A stretch of 64,000 nucleotides of DNA from Antilocapra americana (taxonomy: Eukaryota > Chordata > Mammalia > Artiodactyla > Antilocapridae), in the NCBI GenBank assembly GCA_007570785.1, contig ML664152.1, positions 7,366,171 to 7,430,170 of the forward strand. The letters run 5' to 3'. Positions within the stretch are counted from its first letter, which is position 1, and each line of letters begins with the position of its first letter. The position numbers and the translations under genes were made by a program. Shown here in pieces: positions 1 through 11,893 of this stretch. The notes beneath the pieces are model-generated. The model made no database searches. It was given only the letters and a program-made list of their open reading frames with translations, and was not told the origin of the DNA.

Positions 1-1470
1 CTCTCTATTCTTTCTCATTCTTTTGTTTTCCTCTATGTCTTTGCACTGTTCGTGTAAGAAGGCTTTCTTATCTCTCCTTGCTACTCTCTAGAAATCTGTG
101 TTCAGTTGGATTTATCTTTTCCTTTCTCCCTTACCTTTTGCTTCTCTTCTTCTTCAGCTATTTGTAAAGGTTCTTAAGACAACAACTTTGCCTTATTGCA
201 TTTCTTTTTCTTTGGGATGGTTTTGGTCACCACCTCCCATACAATGTTGCAGACCTCCATCCATAGTTCTTCAGGTACTCTGTCTACCAGATCTAATCCC
301 TTAAATCTACTCATCACCTCTACTATATAGTCGCAAAGTGCTTGATTTAGGTCTTGCCTGAATGGCCTATTGGTTTTCCTTACTTTCTTCAGTTTAAGCC
401 TGAATTTTGCAATAAGGAGTTCATGATCTTAGCCACAGTCAGCTCACAGTATTGTTTTTGCTGACTTTGTAGAGTTTCACCATCTTCAGCTGCAAAGAAT
501 ATAATCAATCTAATTTCAGTGTTGACCATCTGGTGATGTCCATGTGTAGAGTAATCTCTTGTGTCACTTGGGGAGGGTGTTTGGTATGACCAGTATGTTC
601 TCTTGGCAAAACCCCGTTAGCCTTTGCCCTGATTCATTTTGTACCCCAGGGCCAAACTTGGTATCTCTTGTCTTCCTAGTTTTGCATTCTAGTACCCTAT
701 GATGAAAAGAACATCTTTTTTGTGTGTTAGTTCTAGAAGAACTTGTAGGTCTTCACAGAACTGGTGAACTTCATCTTCAGCAGCAGTGGTTGGTGCATAG
801 ACTTGGATTCCTGTGATGTCGAATGGTTTGCCTTGGAAATAATCTGAGATCCTTCTGACATTTTTGAGATTTGCACAGAAGTACTGTGTTTCAGACTCTT
901 TTGTTGACTATCAGGGTTACTCCATTTCTTCTAAAAGGTTCTTGCCCACTGTAATAGATGTAGTGGTCATCTGAATTAAGTTGGCCTATTCCAGTCCATT
1001 ATAGTTCACTGATTCCTAAGATGTCAATGTTTACTCTTGCCATCTCCTGCCTGACCACATCCAATTTACCTTGATTCATGGATTTCACTTTCCAACTTCC
1101 TATGCAATATCATTCTTTACAGCATCAGTTTTTATTTTCACCACCAGTCACATCCACAACTGTCATTTCTGCTTTGGCTCAGTTTCTTCTTTCTTTCTGG
1201 GAGCTATTATTATTATGCTCTTCTCTGTTAGCATATTGGATACCTCTGACCTGGGTGGAGCTCATCTTTCAGTGTCATATCTTTTTATACTGTTCATGGG
1301 GTTCTTGTGGCAAGGAGCCTGGAATGTTTGGCCATTTCCCTCTGCAGTGGACCACTTTTTGTCAGAACTCTCCACTATGACCTGTTCACCTTGGGTGTCC
1401 CTGCACAGCATGGCTCATTGCTTCTTAGACTTATGCAAGTCCCTTCACCATGACATGGCTGTGATCCATG
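1..1470 (-). mobile_element. BovB (RTE) LINE, 5' half, cut by window edge
   Basis: Reads on the minus strand as the 5' region and endonuclease part of BovB and matches, segment by segment, the copies at 32226-35567 and 60981-63776. The reverse-transcriptase half lies left of the window. The endonuclease-encoding part (about 1-1070) is broken by stops and frameshifts, so only short frames remain. The 5' end stops near 1470, about 150 bases short of the full-length copy, and abuts an LTR fragment, so this copy is slightly 5'-truncated. No TSD can be tested because the left end is missing. Confidence 0.9.
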
Positions 1471-1477
1471 AAGAAGA

Positions 1478-1870
1478 GAGTTTGGGTGGTATATGCATAT
1501 TCAGGAGGGGGCTTGAGCACAGCCGAATTCAGTTTAGAATTAGGGCAGAGTCCAAGCTGTGGTTGACTGAAGTCACGAGGCTCAGAAAATGTTATCATTA
1601 CCATCCCTTAGGTTTCAGTGGATCAGGATGGTTGAGCTCAGACAAATCTTTTCCTTTGAAATAGAACTGGAAGCCTTTATACTTGATCTGTTGTCTTTGC
1701 TATTATTAATTCTCTTGCCTGATTTTGTCCTTTGTTTACACATTCCTTTGTTCCCTAAGTTCATTACTTACTGAGACCTGTTCAAGGGCAAGTACTGTGG
1801 CCAGGCTTAGATCCCAAAATGGTTTAGGCCAAAAATGGCTTCTCTGTTGTCAAGAAAGCCATTCGTGCTT
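1478..1870 (-). mobile_element. LTR fragment of an endogenous retrovirus-like family (family X)
   Basis: About 390 bases align by eye with 24550-25000: shared blocks include the 'cttgagc' region near 1512, 'gaagtcac-aggctcagaaaatgt' near 1570, and the 'ccaaaaatggcttctct' block near 1831. The orientation is inferred from the related plus-strand piece at 25035-25290, which carries an AATAAA and U5-like sequence. The BovB at 1-1470 appears to have landed in or next to it. Family name not known to me. Confidence 0.55.
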
Positions 1871-2804
1871 CTTTCTCTGGAGACTCTCTACTCTTTCTGC
1901 TTACAGTTAGGCAGACAGCCATCAAGAATTTCCCAGCATAAACTTGAAAGAATCCCAGAGAGCTGTCTTCTATCCCTGAGAATGATCGATGCTAACAAAT
2001 TGGGCAGACCAGGTGCAGAGAGGCCTGGTGATGGGCCACAGGCAGAAGTAAGCAGCAGAGTCTGCAAAGTGGTATCAACTTATAAAAGGCACAAGATGAG
2101 TCACATTGTAACTGGGGCAAAGTGAATGCTGCAACATGGGAGACAACACCTCAGATAGCTCTGAGAAACTGCCCCCAGGAGGCAGGGAGGAAAGTCAGAA
2201 TATATGTGATCTGGGGGAAGTACACGCAATCAACCACATATTGTTTTGCAGAAGGTTTCTGCTAGTCACGAGGAACAGATGTCACCATGAAGGATTTTCG
2301 TGTTTTTCTAGATATGAGGAGATACAAGAACTGGGCTCATAAAATCAGCTCCTGAAAATATCTAACTAACTGAAGACCTGTTTTGTCAATTTTTCCAGAG
2401 TGGAGTCCCTCAAGTCGGCTCTTCACCCTGAACTCCTTTCAGGGGATGTTGAATGTCAGCAGCTGCAGCAGCACATGATTTAATTCTTGCAGAGGTGGAT
2501 GGCAAGTGCCAATTTGTAGTTGACAGTGGTAAGGAGGTAAAAAGTGCTCAGCAGGCTAGGGTCAGGCAGCTCCCATGTCAAGTCTTGGGGATTTTATCCC
2601 AAACATTATTTCTAAAGGACTGGAAATATTGGGCAAAGACCATGGCTTGGGAAAGAAAGCAGTGATGTTGAAATACTGACCTGATAACAGAAACTGAGCT
2701 CCAAGACAAAACTGCAGCCTTGACAGATTGCTGATCTGGCCTTAGAATTGTTCCTATTTGCTGGTCAGTTTGAGTCTCAACCTTGAGGTCAGCTGTGAGA
2801 CAGT
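1871..2804. other. No gene; possibly ERVL-type LTR remnants
   Basis: Only short open frames are present and none looks conserved. The stretch around 2290-2480 resembles ERVL-class LTR sequence as I remember it, but I cannot name a family or see LTR ends. No RNA gene or other repeat recognised. Confidence 0.35.
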
Positions 2805-3012
2805 GGAACACGGTGATTTAAGTATAGACTCCTAGAGCTAGTCTTCCTGGGCTCAAACCTTGATCCTACCACTTGCTAGCTGTCTGATCTCAGACAAACC
2901 CAGCAGTTTCCCTGTCTGTGAACTGAGGCTAATAAAGTAGTATTTACTTTTCAGGGTTATTAGGAGAATTGAATTAATATATGCAAAGTGTCTAGAGTGG
3001 TTCATATATAAT
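2805..3012 (+). mobile_element. MIR SINE (ancient tRNA-derived)
   Basis: Diverged match to MIR: a 'cctgggctcaaa' B-box-like start, the core 'ccacttgctagctgtctgat', 'cctgtctgtgaactgaggct' and an 'aaagtgtctagagtggt' tail, all in MIR order. It predates the ruminant-specific SINEs; a Bov-tA lies just 3' of it. Confidence 0.75.
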
Positions 3013-3018
3013 AGAATT

Positions 3019-3210
3019 TGCTTAGTCCAACTTTTTACAACCCTATGGACTGTAAATTCTCTGTCCACGGAATTCTCCAGGCAAGAATATTGGAGTAGCT
3101 TGCCATTCCTCCCTCTAGGCAATCTTTCTGCCCCAGGGATCTAACCTGAGCCTTCTGCATCGCCTGCATTGTAGGCAGGGTCTTTACCCCTGAGCCACCG
3201 GGGAAGCCCA
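3019..3210 (-). mobile_element. Bov-tA SINE
   Basis: Minus-strand Bov-tA. Its tRNA-Glu-like head is at the right ('gccaccggggaagccc', 3195-3210) and the Bov-A part runs left to the 'gtccaacttttt' block at about 3026. The 3' end is shortened and diverged. Confidence 0.85.
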
Positions 3211-3255
3211 TGGTAAGGATTATGTAAGTGTTATCTAGGGTGGAGGCTGAAGCTA

Positions 3256-3325
3256 TTGGGTTGACCAAAAAGTTCATTTGGATTTTTCTGTGGCATCTTA
3301 CGAATGAGCTTTTTGGCCAACATAA
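3256..3325. mobile_element. Mariner MITE, about 70 bp
   Basis: Begins 'ttgggttgaccaaaaagttc' and ends with a near inverted copy ('gagctttttggccaacataa'). TA dinucleotides flank both ends (3254-3255 and 3326-3327), the mariner target duplication. Far too short to encode transposase, so it is a non-autonomous copy of the abundant cetartiodactyl mariner MITE type. Confidence 0.85.
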
Positions 3326-3327
3326 TA

Positions 3328-3977
3328 GCATGGGAGAGGGGCAACATGGTCAGGAAATCAACTCAGTTGTTTCAAGTGAGGAGTTAGGAAAAATGCTTAA
3401 AAGCAGGATTAATATGGTATCTTACCAAAGTTTGTTAGATGGCTTCAGAAAACTATTGTGGACATTGTGATGAAAAATCAGTTGGATTTGATAGTTTCAT
3501 TTTTCTTTGTGACCTTGATTCCACTATTTGAGAACACGGTCTCATCTTTGCAAGTCTTAAAAAAATCAGAAACTTGGCCACGAGCCTGAACTCTGTCAAC
3601 CCTGGCTCTTTATTCTATGTCAACACAAAGAACTTTAATTCTATTAATACCATGAGTCCTGCAAACCAGGACATTTTCTATAGCCTATCCTGAGTCTTAC
3701 AAGCTCCCACCTGGAACTAGAGAAGCCTCTCATTTGGGAAAGAATAGAAATGTGATTTCAGTGTCAGTGGTGTTTGTTGGTTTCATGGGGAAATGATGGA
3801 GACAGTTTTTGTTATATCAAGGTAACTTCTGATAAATGAAAAGAGTTAGCTAAATTATTATTACATATGTGCATAATTACAAAAGCTTTTGGTCATAAAC
3901 TTTCATGGAAGGAGAGAAAGAAAGCCTTCTACATGAATGGAACACTCAGCAGTAGCCAGATATTTTAGGGACCACAT
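3328..3977. other. No feature recognised
   Basis: Unique-looking sequence of about 650 bases. No open frame with recognisable protein, no repeat I can name. Confidence 0.5.
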
Positions 3978-4206
3978 GGGGCTTCCCAAGTGGCACTAGA
4001 GGTAAAGAACTCAGCTTCCAATGCAGGAGACGTAAGAGAAGTGGATTTGATCCTTGGGTTGGGAAGATCCCCTGGAGGTAGGCATGGCAGTTCCCTCTAG
4101 TATTCTTGCCTTGAGAATCCCAAGGACAGAGGAGCCTGGCAGGCTACAGTCCATGGGGTCGCAAAGAGTTGGACACCACTGAAACATCTTAGCATGCATG
4201 CACACA
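3978..4206 (+). mobile_element. Bov-tA SINE
   Basis: Plus-strand copy: tRNA-like head ('ggggcttcccaagtggcact'), a diverged B box near 4047, then the Bov-A body ('ccctggaggtaggcatggca', 'gagcctggcaggctacagtc') ending in 'gcatgcatgcacacacac'. Tail is a short simple repeat, not poly(A), as usual for this family. Confidence 0.9.
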
Positions 4207-5754
4207 CATAGGAACTAGACAGGATTAGTATCTGACATTCACCCAACACTGATTTTTGGAGCCCACGGCATGTGATAAACTATGCTAATCACACATATGC
4301 CACACATAATTTCTCCTACCATAGACATTTTAAATGCTTATGTCACAAGCCATTTGAAGGAGAATTAATGGCTCAGTTTTTCTATTTATATATAATATGG
4401 CAATAGCAAGCCATGCATAAAGTTGAATTAAAATACTAATTTTCCAAGAGTTCTGGGAATTGTAAATTTCATTTCTATAGATGTTTCGCACATTCTGAAA
4501 ATGAGCTGTGACTATGGTGATGGCTTTAGTAAAATTCCCCTAAAAAAATTTGCGTTTTCCAGACAGTCCAAGTTCTGGCTAACAGTGGAGGAGCAGAGAG
4601 CTCAATGAGAGGCTGAAACTCATTTGCTGAAACCATTTTTCCCATTTGAAAGATAATGACAGTGAGAGCCCAAGGTGGGAAGAGGGTTTGAAAATAAGCT
4701 AAAAACTAATCTGTGCTCCTGCTGAGATTTGTAGGACACAATATGATTTGAAGATAGGCCAGTCAGCCACAATCCTCAGTAAACAAACATTTTCAGAGGG
4801 TCTACTGCACAAAGGGTAGGATATTAGATGTGATAGGAAATCCAAAATAACTCATAACTGCTACTCTGGAGGATGCCTGTAGCCCATATGGAGGTGAAGA
4901 AACACACTTGAGAATGAGCTAAACCTTCAGAAAGGATACCATTGTGCCACTTTTACGACATCCTCTGCTGCAGTAAGACAAAAACCAGCAGAGTAGTTGA
5001 GGGAATTTGGGGTCATGTACCTGCCAAGTCCGAAGGTCCTTGGGGCTGCTGTTGAGTTGGCTGGTCAGCGCTGCAGTGTCATCAGGGTCCTGATTTCTTC
5101 TGACCTCTCCCCACTCTTCCTTACTTAGGCCGTCCTCTCTCATAATTCTGAGATGGTTGCCACAGTTTCAGGCTTCCCATTTGAATGTCAAAATGCCTGT
5201 TAAATTTTTAAAAATTTTTAAATGTGAAAGTTTAATAACATATTTACAGGAAACTTGGAAAATACAGAACAAAGTTACATATAGTTCCACTATATATTGT
5301 AATTATTAAAAAATTATTGAAGTATTATTGATATAAAATGCCATATTAATTTTGGGAGGACAGTATAGTGATTCAGTGATATATACATATCTGTTTTATA
5401 TATTGTATATATATCTATTTTATCGTAAGGTATACAATGATTATTCTTGAAGAAAGAATTTATTTCCCAGCAGTGTAAATAGAGTTCTAAACTTTACTTC
5501 TCGGCATCTTAACTCCCATGACTGCCTGGGTGATAAATATGTCCATTATCATAAGGCAATTGCAAATCTACCCTTAGAAATAGGGGAAAAGGGAGCTTCT
5601 CTTCCAAAAACCTTCAGGTTGCATGAAGGAGAGTTAGAAAAGCAAAAGAGAACCTGGACACTGTTAAGAAGCAGGGAGGGGAAATGGACATCATGTAGGC
5701 AACTGTTCATATCCACCTAGGAAATTCTGAAATCTCTCTAAAAATTGATTCTAA
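4207..5754. other. No gene recognised; AT-rich
   Basis: No plausible coding frame. A 74-codon minus-strand frame at 4919-5143 shows no family features. A strongly AT-rich patch at about 5200-5460 may be decayed L1 but cannot be assigned. Confidence 0.5.
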
Positions 5755-5799
5755 CACAAGGATCTACCGTGTAGCACAGGGAACTACATTCAATATCTT

Positions 5800-6763
5800 T
5801 TGTTTGTTTGTTTGTTTGTTTGTTTTCTCTCTCTTTTTTTTTAAATTTATTTATTTATTTTTTTTATTATTGTTTTTGCCATACATTGTCATGATATCAC
5901 CATGGGTTTACATATGCTTCCCCTCCGGGTCCCCCCTCCCTCCTCCCTCCCCCCCCGGGAAATCTCGCTGCACCAGTCCCGAGCATCAATCCTGGGCTGG
6001 CGATTGATTAGACACATGACAATTAACATGCTTCAATGCCCTTCTCCCATCTCATCCCACCCTTACCCTCATCCACAAAGTCCCCAAGTCTATTCTATAC
6101 ATCTGCGTTCCTTTTGTTGTCTCCCATGTTGGGTTCTCATTACTGTCTTTCTAAATTCCATATATATGTGTTAATATACTGTATTGTTGTTTTTGCTTCT
6201 GGCTTACTTCACTCTGGATAATGGGCTCCAGTTTCGTCCATCTGAGTAGAATTGCTTCAAATGAATTTTTTTTTAATGCTGAGTAATATTCCATTGTGTA
6301 TATATACCACAGCTTTCTTATCCATTCGTCAGTTGATGGGCATCTAGGTTGCTTCCATGTCCTGGCTATTGTAAACAATGCAGCGATGAACATTGGGGTG
6401 CACGTGGCTCTTTCAATTCTGGTTTCCTCGGTGTATATGCCCAGCAGTGGGATTGCCGGGTCATATGGCAGGTCTATTTGCAGCTTTTTAAGGAACCTCC
6501 ACACTGTTTTCCATAGTGGCTGTACTAGTTTGCATTCCCACCAACAGTGTAAGAGGGTTCCCTTTTCTCCACATCCTCTCCAGCATTTATTGCTTGTAGA
6601 CTTTTGGATGGCAGCCATTCTGACTGGTGTAAAGTGGTACCTCATTGTAGTTTTGATTTGCATTTCTCTGATAATGAGTGATGTTGAGCATCTTTTCATG
6701 TGTTTGTTAGCCATTTTTATATCTTCCTTGGAGAAATGTCTGTTAAGTTCTTTGGCCCACTTT
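5800..6763 (-). mobile_element. Young L1, 5'-truncated 3' end with TSD
   Basis: Minus-strand L1 of the same type as 45690-51114: ORF2 C-terminus plus 3' UTR, beginning in a T-rich tract (poly(A) complement with a TTTG run, 5800-5860). A perfect 15 bp duplication, 'tacattcaatatctt', flanks it at 5785-5799 and 6764-6778. The 3' UTR carries a C-rich tract at 5926-5960 (G-rich on the element strand). Confidence 0.95.
6151..6714 (-). pseudogene. L1 ORF2p C-terminal fragment
   Basis: An open 187-codon frame on the minus strand encodes the C-terminus of L1 ORF2p. It includes the Cys-rich segment ('[19 protein letters not shown]') and continues to '[16 protein letters not shown]'. Endonuclease and reverse transcriptase are missing because the insertion is 5'-truncated. 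There is no promoter, and the first Met is internal to ORF2, so it is not a functional gene. It is a useful reference for the natural C-terminus, since the larger L1 copy at 50.8 kb is frameshifted just before this end. Confidence 0.9.
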
Positions 6764-6783
6764 TACATTCAATATCTTACGGT

Positions 6784-6797
6784 AACTTATAATGGAA
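6784..6797. repeat. 14 bp TSD, left copy, of CHR SINE
   Basis: 'aacttataatggaa' here and again at 7054-7067 is a perfect direct repeat bracketing the SINE. Confidence 0.95.
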
Positions 6798-7053
6798 GGA
6801 CTTCCTTGGTGGCCCAGTGTTAAGAATCCTCCTGCCAATGCGGGAGAAATGGGTTCAGTCCCTGGTCCAGGGAGATCCCGTTTGCTGCAGGGCACCTGGG
6901 CCCACGTTCCAGGAACAAGAGAAGTCACCATAGTGAGAAGCCCGCAAAACGCAACAAAGAGTAATCACTGCTTGCTGCAACTTAGAGAGAACCTGTGCAT
7001 AGCAAGAAAGAGCCAGTGCAGCCAAAAAATTAATTAATTAATTAAATTTAAAA
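6798..7053 (+). mobile_element. CHR-type tRNA-Glu SINE with 14 bp TSD
   Basis: Starts 'ggacttccttggtggcccag', has a B-box-like 'gggttcagtccctgg' and long CHR body ('gaagtcaccatagtgagaag'), and ends with a (TAAT)n tail. It lies in the old L1 3' end and is bounded by perfect 14 bp duplications (6784-6797, 7054-7067). The longest CHR copy in the window. Confidence 0.95.
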
Positions 7054-7072
7054 AACTTATAATGGAATAAAA

Positions 7073-7077
<5 letters not shown>

Positions 7078-7111
<34 letters not shown>

Positions 7112-7130
7112 GTTTATATATATATATAAC
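7078..7130. repeat. (TA)n microsatellite
   Basis: About 50 bases of near-pure TA with a 'catgttta' interruption near 7110. It occurs at the TA-rich part of the old L1 3' end and probably expanded from it. Confidence 0.95.
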
Positions 7131-7539
7131 TGAATCACTTTGCTGTATGCCTGAAACTAGCACAGCATTGTAAATTAACTATACTTCTATTTTAAAAAAA
7201 TTGATTCTAGCACTTCACAGTTAAGATGGTAGTCTGACCATTTTATTGATGCCAAATCACTTGTTGAAATTAAAACTTTTTATTTTTCTGAAACACCTAT
7301 CTGGAAAGATATGAACTTCTTTTTTTCCTTCTTTGACACGCTTCATGTATCTGAAGAGGGCTATGACATAATGCATGTCACACACCCTTTTCAAATAATT
7401 TGAGTTCTTCTTATTCTTAAAACCTGCTTGAGAATTACCTATTTTTCTACTTCAGGATTTTTATTTTTCTTCTCTGGATGCTCTTCAGTGTTTCAAACAA
7501 TTTCATTGGGCTAGTGGAGCCCAATGCTTGCTATCACTG

Positions 7540-7830
7540 CCATTAATCGAGAACCTATTATGTGCCAGTAGGGTATATGTGTTTTCCATTCTTTAGCTAG
7601 TTAGCTAATTCTTTAGCTAATTTTTCATTCTTTTCATTCTTTAGTTAATTGCTAACAACAATGCAATGAGATATGTAATGTTACTTTTATTTTAAAATTT
7701 AGGAAACTGGAGTTCAAAGAGGTTAAGTAACTTGCTATAAAGCATGCCATAGCAGGGACTGATTAGAACCCAATATTCTATGATTGCAAGGCCTGCTTTC
7801 TTTCTATTAAGTCAAACAGTCTCCCAAACA
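7540..7830. mobile_element. Possible ancient MIR/L2-type repeat
   Basis: 'gagaacctattatgtgccag' near 7550 and 'ttcaaagaggttaagtaact' near 7714 are phrases typical of MIR3/L2 tails. The match is patchy and the boundaries are guesses. Confidence 0.4.
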
Positions 7831-7902
7831 CCAATAGTCTAGTTTGAGCAATGCTGAGTATGATTGGTGAATAAAAGTTATTCTACACATTATGTAACTA
7901 TA

Positions 7903-8088
7903 TGTGTTGTCGCTCAGTCGTGTCCAACTCTTTGCGACCCTATGGATTGTAGCTGACCAGGCTCCTCCATCCATGGGATTTTCCAGGCAAGAGTACTGGA
8001 GTGGGTTGCCATTTCCTTCTCCAGGGGATCTTCCTGACCCAAGGATTGAACCCGGGTCTCCCGCATTGCAGGCAGACGCTTATAAATG
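7903..8088 (-). mobile_element. Bov-tA SINE, head truncated
   Basis: Minus-strand copy: 'gtcgctcagtcgtgtccaac' near 7909 (3' end) through 'attgaacccgggtctcccgc' near 8045 and 'attgcaggcagacgctt'. The outermost tRNA-like head is missing. Confidence 0.9.
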
Positions 8089-9671
8089 TCAGCACCAGCA
8101 CTAGTAAGTGTATCACTTGAAAATTATTCCAAGGTTAATATAGTAAGACAAACAAACTGTCCTTCTTCAGTATTCAGCTATTGTTCCACCAAATCATTTA
8201 ATTTTCTTCTATAGCCAAGTTTATGAACTGATACAGGTCAAATGTATTACAATATAGAAATTGTTAATGGTTTGCATATGCTAATAACATGTTTATAACT
8301 CCACTTCAAACCTTGTTTATTAACTGATCTTAGATAAGGTTGTGTAGGTTTCAAAATACAGAAAAATGAATACCTTTTGCTTTCAAAGTGAGTAGAAATT
8401 CACTAAGGTAATCTTGGAAGGAGTTAAAAGGGAAAAAATGCAAGCAATTATGTAAGGTTGAGTTTAAGGGACAAAGGACTTCAAGTTAAAGCCATGCTCA
8501 AAAAAGTAATTAGGCTGCACATCATTATCAGAATAAACTGGAACAAGAAAAATGAAAAATCTGGTCAGGAAAAAAGAGGGAAATGCCACAGTGCTGTCAC
8601 CCGACATTAGCACAAAATTATTCTCTTGGTGACCCTTTTTCCTTTTCTCTCTGGGTGCAATGCATTCACACATTTGCAAATGTTTCTGACAGTCTTAACC
8701 CGGTCTTTCTTCCAACAATCAGAGGACCCATTTCATTTCCAAATGCCTTTCTGGTCTCTTTTTTCCTAAAACCACCAGCAGGATATAGAGTAAGTAGGAT
8801 ATGTGACCCTAAAAAAAACACTTGGCCTTGGTATAATTTTAGAAGGAAAAGAAGTTTTACCCTATATTACATGGATACCCAGTTAATTCAATCCAAGTAT
8901 TGTAATTTACTGAAATAATTTTCATTCACTAAAAGAAATTTTAAAATGTTTCCACTCACTCTAACATGCTTTTCCAGTTCACTGTATATTTATTTACTAC
9001 ATAAACATAGTAAATCATAATACTCATAATATAATAACTGTTCATTATAGAATAATTATACAAAATAATGTCCCCCTTTTGTTAAGTAAACACACTTAGA
9101 TTTCCACTAGTCTAACAAGTAAACTATTTTTCTTTTTTTTAATGTTCATTTCCAGTTCATGTCTATATGTATATATAATTTAAAATTTGTTCTAATAGTA
9201 TATGAACATCATTTTGTATACTGCTTTATTCATCTAATAACTGTGGCAAACAGTTTACATATTGTTATGTGAGCATCATTAGTATTTTTAATAATATCAT
9301 GATATTAAATTAAGACTATCCTTTGACTTTTTCAAGCATTTTCTGCATTTCATATACAAATTATTTTAAATGTTTTCCTAATTATAAATTAAATTGCCAT
9401 GAATTTCATCTAGCATAAAACTTTCTCTGTATTTTGAGGTTTTCTTACAACAAATTCCAAAATATTCCACTATAATTTATTTTAAATGTGCTTGATTCAG
9501 GTAGTCACTACCAAAAATGTCTTCAAAATTAGCACAATAACTTTAAATTTCACTATCTTGACATAAAATAATAGCCATCTTGCTTTTTTATCTTTACATA
9601 GTAATTTTGATAGATTTCAATGGATCTTGGAATGTAAATATAAAAACATAATACTAGCTATAAGTGTAATT
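8089..9671. other. No gene recognised; AT-rich
   Basis: A 111-codon plus-strand frame at 8583-8918 and a 71-codon minus frame overlap each other and resemble no family. From about 8930 to 9650 the DNA is strongly AT-rich with no repeat I can name. Confidence 0.5.
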
Positions 9672-9683
9672 AAAATATTTCCA

Positions 9684-10675
9684 ATACAAGCAACTCCTGC
9701 AGCTCAATTCCAGAAAAATAAATGACCCAATCAAAGAGTGGGCCAAAGAACTTAACAGACATTTCTCCAAAGAAGACATACAAATGGCTAACAAACACAT
9801 GAAAAGATGCTCAACACCACTCATTATCAGAGAAATGCAAATCAAAACCACAATGAGGTACCACTTTACACCAGTCAGAATGGCTGCCATCCAAAAGTCT
9901 ACAAGCAATAAATGCTGGAGAAGATGTGGAGAAAAAGGAACTCTCTTACACTGTTGGTGGGAATGCAAACTAGTACAGCCACTATGGAAAACAGTGTGGA
10001 GATTCCTTAAAAAAACTGCAAACATACCTGCCATATGACCCAGCAATCCCACTGCTGGGCATACACACCAAGGAAAGCAGAATTGAAAGAGACACATGTA
10101 CTCCAATGTTCATTGCCGCATTGTTTACAATAGCCAGGACATGGAAGCAACCTAGATGCCCATCAACTGATGAATGGATAAGAAAGCTGTGGTACATATA
10201 CACAGTGGAATATTACTCAGCATTAAAAAAAAAATTCATTTGAATCACTTCTACTGAGGTGGACGAAACTGGAGCCTATGATACAGAATGAAGTAAGCCA
10301 GAAGGAAAAACAACAATACAGTATACTAATGCATATATATGGAATTTAGAAAGATGGTAATGATGACCCTGTATGTGAGACAGCTAAAGAGATGCAGATG
10401 TATAGAACAGTCTTTTGGACTCTATGGGAGAGGGCAAGGGTGGGATGATATGGGAGAACGGCATTGAACGTGTAAATTATCATATGTGAAACCAATAGCC
10501 AGCCCAGGTTTGATGCTTGATACAGGGTGATGCTTGATCCTGATGTACCAGGATGACCCAGAGGGATAGAATCAGGAGGGAGGTGGGAGGGGGGTTCTGG
10601 AAGGGGAACACATGTATACCCATGGCAAATTCAAGTCAATGAATGGCAAAACCCACAAGATAATGTAAAGAAAAA
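9684..10675 (+). mobile_element. Young L1, 5'-truncated 3' end
   Basis: Plus-strand L1 matching 50165-51110: ORF2 C-terminus, 3' UTR with a G-rich tract near 10577-10610, and an A-rich end at 10668-10679. Candidate TSD: 'aaaatatttcca' (9672-9683) and 'aaaattttcca' (10676-10686), differing by one base indel. Confidence 0.9.
9784..10038 (+). pseudogene. L1 ORF2p C-terminal fragment, interrupted
   Basis: 84 codons of the ORF2p C-terminal region including the Cys-rich segment ('[15 protein letters not shown]'). The frame is lost near 10013 at a run of A's ('ccttaaaaaaactgc'), where the 50.5 kb and 6.5 kb copies have one A fewer, so an extra A probably caused the frameshift. Downstream codons ('GI..STDEW' region) continue in another frame. 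Confidence 0.85.
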
Positions 10676-10686
10676 AAAATTTTCCA

Positions 10687-11886
10687 GGAGCCACCTCAAA
10701 AAAGCCCAAAAGAAACAGGTGAAATTAATTTTCATAATATATATTACTTAACTCCATATAGTCAGTTATCATTTTCACATGTAGTGAGTATGAAATACTA
10801 TTAATGAGATATTATACATTCTTTTTTTATAACAAGTCTTCAAAATGCTTTATCTTATATTTACAGCACCTCTTAATTCAGATGCTACTTTCCATAAAAA
10901 ATTCTTGATCTGTATTTATATTACATAAAACTTACAGTTAAAAAAATAAATTTACCTACTCCAGTTGTTCAAAACTTACTTAAAGAGTTTTCCAATAACA
11001 TAATTGAGTATTAATCTTTAAATTTGCATTAATGAATATTAAATACAATTAATTCAGTTTTTTGTTGCACTAGTCATATTTCATTGTGACTAAAGTATTG
11101 GACAGCACAATGTAGATAGAGGTCATAACTCATGGTTTTTATGAATAATGTCTATAGTATACTGAACCAGTAATATTTATTTCTTCTTAGAAAAAAATTT
11201 GTATTGACTTTCTCATTTTCCCTCTCTCTCAAAAAGAAAAATCACTCAATCATTTGCATTCATTCCAGTCAAAATGGCTCCAATAAGTGGAATACCAAAC
11301 TCTGCTTAATGAATTGACTAGATGGATAGTCACTAAAATAAGATTTTTGTGAATAAAATGTTCCCATTTGAGAAGAAAATGGGCTCTTTTAGAAGCTTTT
11401 TCTGACGAAGGTGGAAAAATTCAATTAACTGTTTTTGTAGCACCAGCTGGCCTTTTGGAGCAGAAAGAAATAACACCTCCCAGGAGTGAACATTTATTTC
11501 ACTTCTAGTCAGAAACTCAGTCACCCTGATTCCCTAGGAAATCAGACTACCTGTTAGACAATATTGATGGTAATTAGGATGACAAATAACACGTAATAAA
11601 GACATGAATTCTCACCCCGGTGACTCTCTTAATCTTTGTCTATGTCTTTTTCTTTTTTTATGGTACCTAATGAGATTTTAAAAAAATCTATTTCAAGTCC
11701 AGGCTCACTTCTTGTCTCTTGTAAGAGTGTGGCATTTGCGATAGTTATATAATGCTAAGAATAATAATGAAAGCTTCTATTTCATTTCAAGAACTTCCAT
11801 TTTAAAATACTTACTATGCCCTAGATACTATTATAAGTGTTTCATAGTATATTAGAGTATTGATATTCACAACTACTAGATGAAGT
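10687..11886. other. No gene; AT-rich; possible MIR tail at the right end
   Basis: No convincing coding frame. Around 11800-11886 'ctatgccctagatactatta' followed by 'gatgaagtagagg' resembles a MIR/L2-type repeat that continues after the Bov-A2 insertion ('gttaagtgactat'). Confidence 0.45.
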
Positions 11887-11893
11887 AGAGGTT

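Larger units (their letters stand above)
5755..7200 (+). mobile_element. Old L1 3' end, split by two later insertions
   Basis: Three pieces (about 5755-5799, 6779-6797, 7068-7200) join into the usual artiodactyl L1 3' end: 'tagcacagggaactacattc', 'taacttataatggaa', then 'actgaatcactttgctgta', 'aaactagcacagcattgtaa' and a final A run. The gaps are filled by a young L1 fragment (5800-6763) and a CHR SINE (6798-7053). The order of events is clear: old L1, then both insertions. Confidence 0.8.

Noticed and set aside
1071..1664. 197-codon plus-strand frame
   Set aside because: It is the antisense of the BovB 5' region running into an LTR fragment; no independent evidence of coding.
6296..6823. 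175-codon plus-strand frame; similar frames at 9654-10106 (minus) and 50084-50686 (minus)
   Set aside because: These are antisense shadows of the L1 ORF2 C-terminus. Their similarity to each other only reflects the shared L1 sequence.
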